30,792 bases of DNA from JBGSOV01 sp964558715 (lineage in GTDB: Bacteria; Patescibacteriota; Gracilibacteria; CAIRYL01; GCA-016699755): positions 1 through 30,792 of the forward strand of contig CAZLFD010000015.1 in assembly GCA_964558715.1 (NCBI GenBank). The letters run 5' to 3'. The notes below the pieces were generated by a model that saw nothing but the letters and a program-made list of their open reading frames with translations, searched no databases and was not told the DNA's origin. Below, piece by piece: positions 7,066 through 14,189 of this stretch. How positions within the stretch are numbered: position 1 is the stretch's first letter; every line of letters starts with the position of its first letter. Position numbers and translations under genes: made by a program.

Positions 7066-8724
7066 ATGACAGCCAAAAAACGTAAGAAAGTCGCCTATTT
7101 TTCTATGGAATTCGCGGTCGACGCGCGCTTCCCCAATTTTGCGGGCGGCTTGGGCGTACTCGCGAGTGACATCCTGCATTCTGCAGCCGATATGGACGCA
7201 CCGATGGTCGGCGTTTCGCTCATCTACCACCAGCACGATAATCTTGAAGAGGCATTCCCAATCGAGAAGTTTATGAAAAAGCGCGCGGAGACGATCGTCG
7301 TAAAAATACAAGATCGTGATGTGCAGGTTTGCGCGTACGAATATAGTGTAAAAAGCCATACGGGCAACAGCATTCCCATCTTCTTTCTTTCGACGCATAC
7401 CCCAGAGAATGCCGAATGGGATCGCGACATCACCAAACACTTGTACGCATCTGGCCAGCATAGCCGCATCTGCCAAGAAGTAATGCTGGGCATTGGCGGA
7501 GTACGCATGCTACGTGCGCTTGGCTACGACGATATCGATGTCTTTCATATGAACGAAGGGCACGCTGCTTTTTTAACGCTAGAGCTGTTGAAAGAAAATG
7601 ATTACGACGACGAAGCAGTACGGCAGATGTGTACTTTTACGACACACACACCGATTCCTGCAGGGCACGATGCCTTTGAGTATTCGGCTGTCGAGGATAT
7701 CATCCACGACATGATGCCCTGGCATATCGACCGCCTGGCAACTAAAGACCGCCTGAGTATGACGCACCTGGCGCTTAACCTGAGCAAAGCGAGCAATTCG
7801 GTATCTGAAAAACACCGCGAAGTCTGCGAAGAGATGTTTCCCGATCATGATTTTAAGAATGTAACCAATGGCATCCACCAGGTAACCTGGGCAAGTAAAC
7901 CGATGGTGAAAGTCTTCGATAAACACCTGAAGGGCTGGCGCGACAATCCAGCGATTCTTGCGAGTGCCCAAAAAGAACTGCCCGATAAAGAAGTGATCGA
8001 AGCGCACCAGAAGAACAAAAAGGATTTCGTCGCATGGATCAACAGTAATCGCGACTTCTTCCCGATCAAAACTCGCATGACCGATGACGATTATTTTGAA
8101 GAAGACGTACTTACAATCACCTTTGCCCGCCGTTTTGTGCACTACAAACGGCCGTGGTTGATTTTTCAAGACCTCGACCGCTTGCGCGATATCGGGCATC
8201 GCAGATTGCAATTGATCTTTGCCGGTCGCTGCCACCCTGAAAACCATACTTGTCTGGATCTGAAAAAAGTATTGCGCCATTACGGCCGCCGCCTGCGTGG
8301 GCAGGTGCGGGTAGCAGTAGTGCGCGATTACGAAATGGATATCGCCGCCAAACTGGTGAGCGGGAGCGATGTGTGGCTGAATAACCCGATTAAACCGCGC
8401 GAAGCGAGTGGAACAAGCGGTATGAAGGCGGCTCTGAACGGGCTACCAAACTTGTCGATTTTAGACGGTTGGTGGAACGAAGGCTTTTTTATGAATAAAC
8501 AGGCTGGTTGGGGCTTTGGTGAGCGCAGCAACTTTGCCCGCGAAGACAGTGCCCGTGACCGCATTGATAGCGACGAACTGTATGAGACGCTCGAAAATGT
8601 GATCGAAGATTACGAAAAAGGCGCAAAAACCTGGGTAAAACGCATGAAAGCAAGCATCGCTCTTGTGGGCCATTTTAATACCAACCGCGTGGTAGACGAG
8701 TATTACGAGAAGATGTGGAGTTGA
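7066..8724 (+). CDS. glgP: Alpha-glucan (glycogen/maltodextrin) phosphorylase, GT35, short form
   Basis: A 552-residue cytosolic enzyme that splits alpha-1,4-glucans with phosphate to release glucose-1-phosphate. The N-terminal part has the phosphorylase signature (YFSMEFAV, NFAGGLGVLASDIL) and HMNEGHAAFL; the C-terminal part has FAGRCHP, DVWLNNPIKPREASGTSG and MKAALNGLPNLSILDGWW. Lys454 in GMKAALNG is the pyridoxal-phosphate lysine. The length fits the compact alpha-glucan phosphorylases of many bacteria and archaea rather than the roughly 800-residue E. coli or muscle type. It has its own promoter with a short leader. Its product would enter glycolysis and, through pyruvate, could feed the 2-oxoacid oxidoreductases encoded nearby. 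Confidence 0.92.
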   Translation: MTAKKRKKVAYFSMEFAVDARFPNFAGGLGVLASDILHSAADMDAPMVGVSLIYHQHDNLEEAFPIEKFMKKRAETIVVKIQDRDVQVCAYEYSVKSHTGNSIPIFFLSTHTPENAEWDRDITKHLYASGQHSRICQEVMLGIGGVRMLRALGYDDIDVFHMNEGHAAFLTLELLKENDYDDEAVRQMCTFTTHTPIPAGHDAFEYSAVEDIIHDMMPWHIDRLATKDRLSMTHLALNLSKASNSVSEKHREVCEEMFPDHDFKNVTNGIHQVTWASKPMVKVFDKHLKGWRDNPAILASAQKELPDKEVIEAHQKNKKDFVAWINSNRDFFPIKTRMTDDDYFEEDVLTITFARRFVHYKRPWLIFQDLDRLRDIGHRRLQLIFAGRCHPENHTCLDLKKVLRHYGRRLRGQVRVAVVRDYEMDIAAKLVSGSDVWLNNPIKPREASGTSGMKAALNGLPNLSILDGWWNEGFFMNKQAGWGFGERSNFAREDSARDRIDSDELYETLENVIEDYEKGAKTWVKRMKASIALVGHFNTNRVVDEYYEKMWS

Positions 8725-8743
8725 TTTCTTTTTTTCCGAGATC

Positions 8744-9070
8744 ATGTTTGAAGCACCAGACCACGATTATGCTGAAGCCAATCGCATCGAAACGACTGCA
8801 AAAACAGACGGCAGAGAAATAACATCTGTCAATGATCTCACTGATGCTGAAATGCGTCAAATCCACCAACTCATGCATTCAGATTTAGGGATAGAATTAG
8901 AAGCAGCAATCGCCGCTGTCACGAATGCTACGAGAGTATATATTGAGGCGGAAATCGAAAGGTTTGTTCTGCTTGAAATTCCTGGACCCTTTGACCCACA
9001 AGCACTTCGAAGACAAAAGGAAGAAGCAGCAAGAGCTGCAGAAATCTGGAGAGAAGAAGCTGGACTCTAG
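8744..9070 (+). CDS. Hypothetical protein, 108 aa
   Basis: A small acidic, Ala/Glu-rich protein without a signal peptide or membrane segment. It looks mostly helical: LTDAEMRQIHQLMHSDLGIE in the middle, then AAIAAVTNATRVYIEAEIER, and a charged C-terminal helix that may form a coiled coil (RRQKEEAARAAEIWREEAGL). It starts 19 bases after the phosphorylase stop and is probably in the same transcript. I do not recognise a family and no function can be given. Confidence 0.55.
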   Translation: MFEAPDHDYAEANRIETTAKTDGREITSVNDLTDAEMRQIHQLMHSDLGIELEAAIAAVTNATRVYIEAEIERFVLLEIPGPFDPQALRRQKEEAARAAEIWREEAGL

Positions 9071-9227
9071 GCTGTTTGTTTCTCAGAAAAAGACTTAAAT
9101 GAGAAATAACGGATACTTTTCTCCGTCACATTCTCCGATGAGTGATTGTGACTACAATTGGATAAACGGTACATTCTCTTGTAAAGGGGATTACTGGGGA
9201 ATTGTAAAATGTACGTAGTATCAATCT

Positions 9228-9261
9228 TCCTCCTCTTACGATAAGAGGCGGCGCAGGAGGA
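9228..9261 (+). promoter_or_regulatory. Hairpin pair that can mask a ribosome-binding site
   Basis: CCTCTTA (9232-9238) pairs with TAAGAGG (9242-9248) around a 3-base CGA loop. Alternatively TCCTCCT (9228-9234) pairs perfectly with AGGAGGA (9255-9261), which contains the Shine-Dalgarno of the frame at 9268. The two pairings share 9232-9234 and cannot both form fully, as in a translational switch. No ligand or peptide signal is known; this is inference from pairing alone. Confidence 0.35.
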
Positions 9262-9267
9262 GTTATA

Positions 9268-9333
9268 ATGAACACACTTGAAAAACCGCTTACTGCTCTA
9301 AAAATTAGTGTCGATTCAGGGCAGAAGCCCTGA
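9268..9333 (+). CDS. Possible 21-residue peptide with a strong Shine-Dalgarno
   Basis: AGGAGG at 9255-9260, seven bases before the ATG at 9268, is among the strongest ribosome-binding sites in the window, where most genes have none. The frame encodes MNTLEKPLTALKISVDSGQKP and stops at a TGA inside the hairpin at 9317-9332. The peptide is soluble and matches nothing I know. It could be a leader-type peptide or chance; the ribosome-binding site and the hairpins on both sides are the only support. Confidence 0.22.
   Translation: MNTLEKPLTALKISVDSGQKP
9317..9332. terminator. Hairpin CAGGGC/GCCCTG, possible terminator
   Basis: A perfect 6-bp stem with an AGAA loop. On the + strand it is followed by GCCTTGCTTTTC, a weak T-rich tail. 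It may end the phosphorylase transcript or the small frame at 9268. Confidence 0.35.
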
Positions 9334-9433
9334 GCCTTGCTTTTCTGGAAATGCAATGATCGCTGCAGAAACACATGCTCTGATTCGATAATTGTTTATG
9401 ACCTGACTCTTCAGCACATAGAAATAAGAGATT

Positions 9434-9449
9434 CAAAGCACAAGCTTTG
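9434..9449. repeat. Hairpin CAAAGC/GCTTTG of the same shape as 9317-9332
   Basis: A perfect 6-bp stem with an ACAA loop, embedded as TTCAAAGCACAAGCTTTGTA. The hairpin at 9317 has the same length, loop size and TTCA edge with compensating stem changes. It could end the leftward surface-protein transcript but lacks a T run on that strand. Confidence 0.3.
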
Positions 9450-9503
9450 TACCAACGCTCCATTCGAGGAGGAATTTTACTCTTAGATCTTTCAACTTAC
9501 TGC

Positions 9504-10589
9504 CTACTCTTGCCCACTGGTATCTGCTATTTGCTGAATCAGGATATCTGCCTGCAGTTTGATTTTTTGCCCCAGTGGCTGAGTTGAGGCGTCGTCGCTA
9601 AAGGCTTCACTAGCTAGTGCGCGGGCTTCTTCGACATGCTGTTGCAACAGCTCGGCATCGCCGTTTACTCCGGCTTCGTAAGCAAGCACCAGCTTTTGAA
9701 AGCCCAAGGCGATTTTGTTCGCGGCTTTCACAATACCCTCCCCCGGAGCAGTTTTAAGGGCTTCTTCCGAATAGAAGACGGCGTCGTTCGCACTCTTCAT
9801 GGCAGAGGTGAGATCGTTAGCTTTCAGCTCGACCAGAAGGTTGACCAGGTTTGACTCGGCGATACTGAGCATTTTTTGCGTTTCTCCACCACGTTCGATA
9901 ACGAGGAATTTGTAGATGATTTCCGCCGTTTCGGCGCGGCTAAGCGGCTTGTTCGGTTCAAGGTTTCCATTCACCGCCGGTGAAATAATGCCGATGGTTT
10001 TACTGTAACGCAGCTGTGGCAAATACCATTGGCCTGCTGCGGTATCTGGCGAAACGGCTGTTGTCATATCGTTGTGTTTACTCAGGTCTTTACCAAACGT
10101 CTGCAGGAGGATTTTGAGGAATTCTGCCTTGGTGACTTGATTGCCAGGCTGAAACTGCCCCGTGTCGCCATAGCCAGAGACAATACCGAGATCTTTGGCT
10201 TTTGCAGTGTAAGGGCGAAACCAGGCGTCGCCAGGCACATCTGAAAAACCACCGGGTGCATCTGCGGTATCTTCAATAGAAACATCTGCACTCACGAGTA
10301 TCATCTTTACCGCTTCGGCACGGGTGACCGGATTATTGGGACCAAAGGTGCCATCGGCATAGCCATTGATGATTTCCAGATTTTTGAGCGATTCGATGGC
10401 AGCGTATTGCGGATGATTTTCTGGAACATCGCTAAAACTCGCCGCGTTTACCAGAGGTATTCCTGCGAATAACAGAACGTAAGCGGCAGCGAGTCGGATG
10501 GTGTGGTGCATATTCCTCTGCAGAAGAGAAGATTTCGAGAGCATCTTAGCAAAAAAAGAGGAAAAGTGAAATTTATTGTTCAACATCAT
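9504..10589 (-). CDS. Secreted protein with three SLH domains
   Basis: Up to 361 residues. A signal peptide is evident (HHTIRLAAAYVLLFAGIPLVNA, cleavage after NAA). Three S-layer-homology units follow: SFSDVPENH with GYADGTFGPNNPVTRAEAVKMI, GFSDVPGDAWF with GYGDTGQFQPGNQVTKAEFLKI, and a more divergent third with LEPNKPLSRAETAEIIYKF. SLH units bind cell-wall polymers and anchor surface proteins. The last 120 residues are helical and may form a bundle that binds partners. The frame begins at 10589, where ATGA overlaps the stop of the upstream gene, but that gives a long pre-signal stretch; the ATG at 10511, preceded by an AGAGG, gives a normal signal peptide and is my preferred start. It is last in the leftward block. 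Confidence 0.88.
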   Translation of the reverse strand: MMLNNKFHFSSFFAKMLSKSSLLQRNMHHTIRLAAAYVLLFAGIPLVNAASFSDVPENHPQYAAIESLKNLEIINGYADGTFGPNNPVTRAEAVKMILVSADVSIEDTADAPGGFSDVPGDAWFRPYTAKAKDLGIVSGYGDTGQFQPGNQVTKAEFLKILLQTFGKDLSKHNDMTTAVSPDTAAGQWYLPQLRYSKTIGIISPAVNGNLEPNKPLSRAETAEIIYKFLVIERGGETQKMLSIAESNLVNLLVELKANDLTSAMKSANDAVFYSEEALKTAPGEGIVKAANKIALGFQKLVLAYEAGVNGDAELLQQHVEEARALASEAFSDDASTQPLGQKIKLQADILIQQIADTSGQE

Positions 10590-12079
10590 TTGCCAATATA
10601 GTAAAGGTGAATGGGGCCAAGAATCGCCCGATTGCCATTGCGTGCCGAAAGTTTGACACTAAGCGTAGCTTTGCCGCCAGCATTAAAGGTAGGTGAACCA
10701 GCAAAATCGATAGAATATTCTCGCCACGAATCAGAGGTGACCGTACTGGTCAAATCGTCTGCGCCTGTAAGCGGAGCAGCAGCGTTGAGGCTATCTTCTA
10801 GGCTGACATCGAGCTGCGCATCGGCGCTGTCGAGCGAAGTCGTACGCACATCAACGGTGATGGGCGTGGCCTGCAAACCGCTAAAGTCATCAGGAATCAC
10901 GAACGGAATGATGAGGTCGAGGTTCTGCAGTGTCGGCTCTTGCGAGGTGAGCACATAGTATTGCTGCTTGTTACCACTGTCATAGCCCTGGCTAAGGGAA
11001 GCAATATTGCCATTGCCGTCTTCTTCAATAGAAATACTGTCGAGCTGCGGCATTAATATCAGCGTGCGATTGCGGTCTTTTAGAGCATTACGATCGATAT
11101 TGCTAAAGGTGTTGCTTTCGCCGTCGATGGTTTTATTGCTGAGGGTTTGCGCGCTGTCTTCACCCACAACCACAATATCTTGATCAGGAAAGGTAATCGT
11201 GCGGTCGCCCGTCAGGCCGGCAGCAGAAAGAAGCAGGCTGTCTCCGCCGGAGTTGATGAAAAACGTCGTACTCGTGGTTCCAGAATCGGTGTTTTGCCCA
11301 TGAGTGCTGCTCGACAAGTTTGTGATATCTACCCCGTTGATGAGACCGTCGACCGTAAGATCACCTGCGATGCGCACATTGTCGTTAAAAAAGAAGTAGC
11401 CTTCATCTAGGTCAAATTGCAGGTACTTGAGAAGCGAGTTTCCAAACTGCAAACGCACCGTACCGGTTCCCGCATCGGCAGCGGTATCATCGGCATCAAG
11501 TAAAAAGAGGGAATCATTACTCCCTTTGGCGCTGGTCGCCGTATCGGCATATTTTGTGTATGGCGACGAATCGAGCAATTTGCGGTCGTTGCTGTCAACA
11601 CCGCTATCCCCCGTTGGGTCGAGCAATTGAAACAATGTATTCGGTTGACCAACTGCCTTAACCTCGACCTGCAAATAAAAAGTATTATTCGTATTGAGCG
11701 TAGGGAACGGGTTCACGGCTCCTAGGTCGATAGTGAAGGTTCCATTGGGATTTGGAAGAATATTTTGCACTTCTTGCCAGCCCTCGTAGTTGCCAGAATT
11801 GGTATTGATATTTCCTTGATTGGTGACATGCGACGGCAGATAATCGGCAACATCCCACAATGAAAAGCGGAACACATGTTCGGCGGTGATCGCGTTACGG
11901 TTGCGGTCGAGCAGGCGCCCTTCGTAGCGGATCGGGTCGGGGTCAATGGCGGCATCGCTCACATGCGTGCCGCCGGCAAACAATATTGCGGAAACAAATA
12001 TAAGCAGCGCCGTGTTTAAGATGAAGAGTGATTTCAAGAATGATAAGAAGCCAAGTTTTGTTCTGAATGATTGTAGCAT
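10586..12079 (-). CDS. Secreted tail-fibre-like surface protein
   Basis: A 497-residue exported protein with a hydrophobic N-terminal signal segment (about residues 15-40, LFILNTALLIFVSAILFAGG). Residues about 45-150 form a beta-rich domain starting IRYEGRLLDRNRNAI, of the kind found at the start of bacterial surface proteins. An 'LQFG' module follows (LDADDTAADAGTGTVRLQFG, FFFNDNVRIAGDLTVDGLING), then the tail-fibre-like pieces GDRTITFPDQDIVV and QTLSNKTIDGESNTFSNI. The C-terminal about 130 residues resemble the C-terminus of the divergently encoded protein at 14190 (QQYYVLTSQEPTLQNLDLII against QEYYIVKTQQAALQDVDLKF). It lies 25 bases after the Ig-like TM gene and overlaps the SLH gene. Confidence 0.8.
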   Translation of the reverse strand: MLQSFRTKLGFLSFLKSLFILNTALLIFVSAILFAGGTHVSDAAIDPDPIRYEGRLLDRNRNAITAEHVFRFSLWDVADYLPSHVTNQGNINTNSGNYEGWQEVQNILPNPNGTFTIDLGAVNPFPTLNTNNTFYLQVEVKAVGQPNTLFQLLDPTGDSGVDSNDRKLLDSSPYTKYADTATSAKGSNDSLFLLDADDTAADAGTGTVRLQFGNSLLKYLQFDLDEGYFFFNDNVRIAGDLTVDGLINGVDITNLSSSTHGQNTDSGTTSTTFFINSGGDSLLLSAAGLTGDRTITFPDQDIVVVGEDSAQTLSNKTIDGESNTFSNIDRNALKDRNRTLILMPQLDSISIEEDGNGNIASLSQGYDSGNKQQYYVLTSQEPTLQNLDLIIPFVIPDDFSGLQATPITVDVRTTSLDSADAQLDVSLEDSLNAAAPLTGADDLTSTVTSDSWREYSIDFAGSPTFNAGGKATLSVKLSARNGNRAILGPIHLYYIGK

Positions 12080-12104
12080 AATCGTGCTTGCAGCGAGAGA
12101 AGAA

Positions 12105-14072
12105 TCATGACTTGCTATTCTTCTGTTTACCGGATTTAGTTTTCTGCAAGTGTCGCCTATTCAGGCGCACGCTTTTCTTGACCGAATAAAAGGTAAAGAA
12201 AATGAGCAAGAGCGTACCGATGGTAATCGGAAACCAGAGATAGGTCTGGTGCGGATCATCGACATTGGTCATAAAGCTCTGGTAGGTGTTGACCTGTACA
12301 CGATTATCGACTTCGGGGGCAGCAAAGAGTGAGAAGGCGAATTCACGGTCTTCACCAAGCACGATGCGGTCACCGATCTCGTCAATCTCAACGATCGCCG
12401 TTTTGACGACATAATCCCCTTCTGGCATTTCAGATGGAATCGGAATCTCGAAAATACCATTTTCATCTGCAGTCGCCTCGTAGTAATAGGCATCGAGCAC
12501 GGGGTCGTAAAGAAGACTTGCGCCATAATCAAACAGCGACTGTGGCGGCGCCTGCTTCTCGAAATAGATGATCACCTTTGCGCCCGGTTTTGCCCTGCCT
12601 TTAATGACGACTGTTTCATCGGCAAGCCTACCGATGGTACCAAGATTGATCGGCCGATCAAGTGGAATCAGCGGTGAATTCTGCCCCTCGATCGAAATAT
12701 GCGTCACCGTGTCGGGAACCAAGTTGGTATCGAGCTCTGCCGACTGACCAGAAACGTCGGCAACAAGTGTCTGAATATTGTCTGCTCTTCGCTCGATATA
12801 GGCGATTACCTTTCCAAACGGTTGTGTTTTTCCCGTGATCACCGTTTTATTCTCACCTTCGACCTGGCCAAAATCGATTTCTTCTTCTGTCGAAACCAGT
12901 ATACCGCCGTTTTCATCCGTTACCGTGGCGTCAGCAGTATTTTGTTCAACATTTAAACCTGTCATCCGCGTAACAGTATCTGCAAATTGATTACCGGTTT
13001 GCTGCTGAATTGCCCGCACCGCGCGGCTTATCAGATCGGAGGTATTCATCGTTGAGCGATCGACACTCTGCGGCGTTGCAGTTCCGCTTCTCCTCGACTC
13101 GACCACCACCTTTTGCTCCCACAGGGGCTCGGCATTCGGGACGGTGATATCATAGACCATTACTTCGTACTCACCATCGGCAAAAGCCTGATTTGGAGTA
13201 TAGATAAAGGCGCCGTTCTGATTTGGGACCACTTCGCCCTGGTACACGATATTCCCGTCTTCATCTATAACCTGTACAAAACCAGTCTCAGCTTCGGTGC
13301 CCATATTCCCAGCGATCAGCGGGGTGTTGTCGTTGGTGAAGATGGGATCACGCTGGGCTTGCGGGCCGAATTCGCGAAAAAATGCCGGCGTGGGGGTGGG
13401 CTGTGGTGTGCGTACTGGAGTATTTACCGGTTCTGGGGTCTGCGGTCGAAGAGAAGGGCGTGGTACCGGCGACTGCGGGCTTTGTGTAGTCTGAGGGGTT
13501 GCCTGCAAAGTGGCCGTCGGCGAACTGATACCCTGGGGAATATTGGGTGTCACCTTTGGTTGGGGCGTGCTCGTCGGCAGCCGAGTCGACTCAGGTAGAA
13601 GTGTGCTCGTGCCAGGTTTTGGCGCGTCGTCGCTTTGGTCATTGTCATCGCCTACCGTATCATCGGCCGAGCCTGCATTACTGACCCCACCACCCGACCC
13701 GCCAGAACTACCACCAGAACCGAAGCTACACGCCTGCAACGTAATGGTCTGGCAATCAGTACTACAGGTCAGATTGCCTGAAACATACCCCTCTGTTTTG
13801 CAGGTGCGACCGCCAAAGTCACCGCCATCACATATTTCGCCCGGGTCTTTTATATTGTCTCCGCAGATCGGAATGATCAGTTCGACATATTCAGAGATAG
13901 TATCTTCTGGTACGATTGCCGATTCCACAATAAAATCGGCCGACACTGCTTCGATTTCGCGATTATACAGAGATTCATCAAGAATGATAAAGTCATTGCT
14001 TTCTGCCGCTATTGCCGCAGTTGCATGCAAGAAACAAGCGACAAGCGCCGTCATACAGGTTTTTGTTTTCAT
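12105..14072 (-). CDS. Membrane-anchored surface protein with Cys-rich and Ig-like domains
   Basis: A 655-residue exported protein and first gene of the leftward block. Residues 1-22 are a signal peptide (cleaved after IAA). A Cys-rich unit near 70-115 begins ICGDNIKDPGEICDGGDFGG and resembles the DUF4215-type 'CGDG..PGE.CDDGN' repeat. A Gly/Ser patch and a long Pro/Thr/Ser linker (about 120-235) follow. Then come at least three Ig-like beta-sandwich units (DPIFTNDNTPLIAGNMG; TVITGKTQPFGKVIAYIER; TVVIKGRAKPGAKVIIYFEK). Near the C-terminus there is one membrane span (YLWFPITIGTLLLIFFTFYS) and a strongly basic cytoplasmic tail. The order places the ectodomain outside and the tail inside. It is a likely anchor or platform for the other surface proteins of the cluster. 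Confidence 0.85.
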   Translation of the reverse strand: MKTKTCMTALVACFLHATAAIAAESNDFIILDESLYNREIEAVSADFIVESAIVPEDTISEYVELIIPICGDNIKDPGEICDGGDFGGRTCKTEGYVSGNLTCSTDCQTITLQACSFGSGGSSGGSGGGVSNAGSADDTVGDDNDQSDDAPKPGTSTLLPESTRLPTSTPQPKVTPNIPQGISSPTATLQATPQTTQSPQSPVPRPSLRPQTPEPVNTPVRTPQPTPTPAFFREFGPQAQRDPIFTNDNTPLIAGNMGTEAETGFVQVIDEDGNIVYQGEVVPNQNGAFIYTPNQAFADGEYEVMVYDITVPNAEPLWEQKVVVESRRSGTATPQSVDRSTMNTSDLISRAVRAIQQQTGNQFADTVTRMTGLNVEQNTADATVTDENGGILVSTEEEIDFGQVEGENKTVITGKTQPFGKVIAYIERRADNIQTLVADVSGQSAELDTNLVPDTVTHISIEGQNSPLIPLDRPINLGTIGRLADETVVIKGRAKPGAKVIIYFEKQAPPQSLFDYGASLLYDPVLDAYYYEATADENGIFEIPIPSEMPEGDYVVKTAIVEIDEIGDRIVLGEDREFAFSLFAAPEVDNRVQVNTYQSFMTNVDDPHQTYLWFPITIGTLLLIFFTFYSVKKSVRLNRRHLQKTKSGKQKNSKS

Positions 14073-14088
14073 GTTTACTATTCCTATT

Positions 14089-14117
14089 ATTATATATACA
14101 TCTGCGCTTTAAGGGAA
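14089..14117 (-). promoter_or_regulatory. Candidate leftward promoter of the surface block
   Basis: On the minus strand a perfect TATAAT covers 14094-14089, with a weak -35 (TTCCCT, 14117-14112) seventeen bases upstream. It would give a leader of about 10 bases before the ATG at 14072. Confidence 0.35.
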
Positions 14118-14124
14118 GATTAAT

Positions 14125-14153
14125 TTGCAATTCTTTTTCAAATATTATACAAT
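14125..14153 (+). promoter_or_regulatory. Rightward promoter of the repeat-protein gene
   Basis: TTGCAA at 14125-14130 and TACAAT at 14148-14153 are separated by 17 bases. Transcription would begin near 14160, about 30 bases before the ATG at 14190. TTGCAA is a palindrome and lies between the two divergent promoters. Confidence 0.6.
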
Positions 14154-14189
14154 AGTAGAAACCAATACTTTACTTTCCCCCAAACAAAT

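Larger units (their letters stand above)
9071..9503 (+). other. Gap of 433 bases between converging genes, rich in hairpins
   Basis: There is no long gene. It contains inverted repeats at 9125-9152 (GTCACA/TGTGAC), 9228-9261, 9317-9332 and 9434-9449, one very strong AGGAGG ribosome-binding site (9255-9260) before a 21-codon frame, and a second AGGAGG near 9467-9472 with no start codon in range. The stops of flanking genes face each other, so some hairpins may serve as bidirectional terminators. Confidence 0.6.

Noticed and set aside
7579..8280. A 233-codon minus-strand frame
   Set aside because: It lies fully inside the clear alpha-glucan phosphorylase gene and is an antisense shadow.
9467..9480. 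A second strong AGGAGG as the start of another small gene
   Set aside because: No ATG, GTG or TTG follows within a usable distance.
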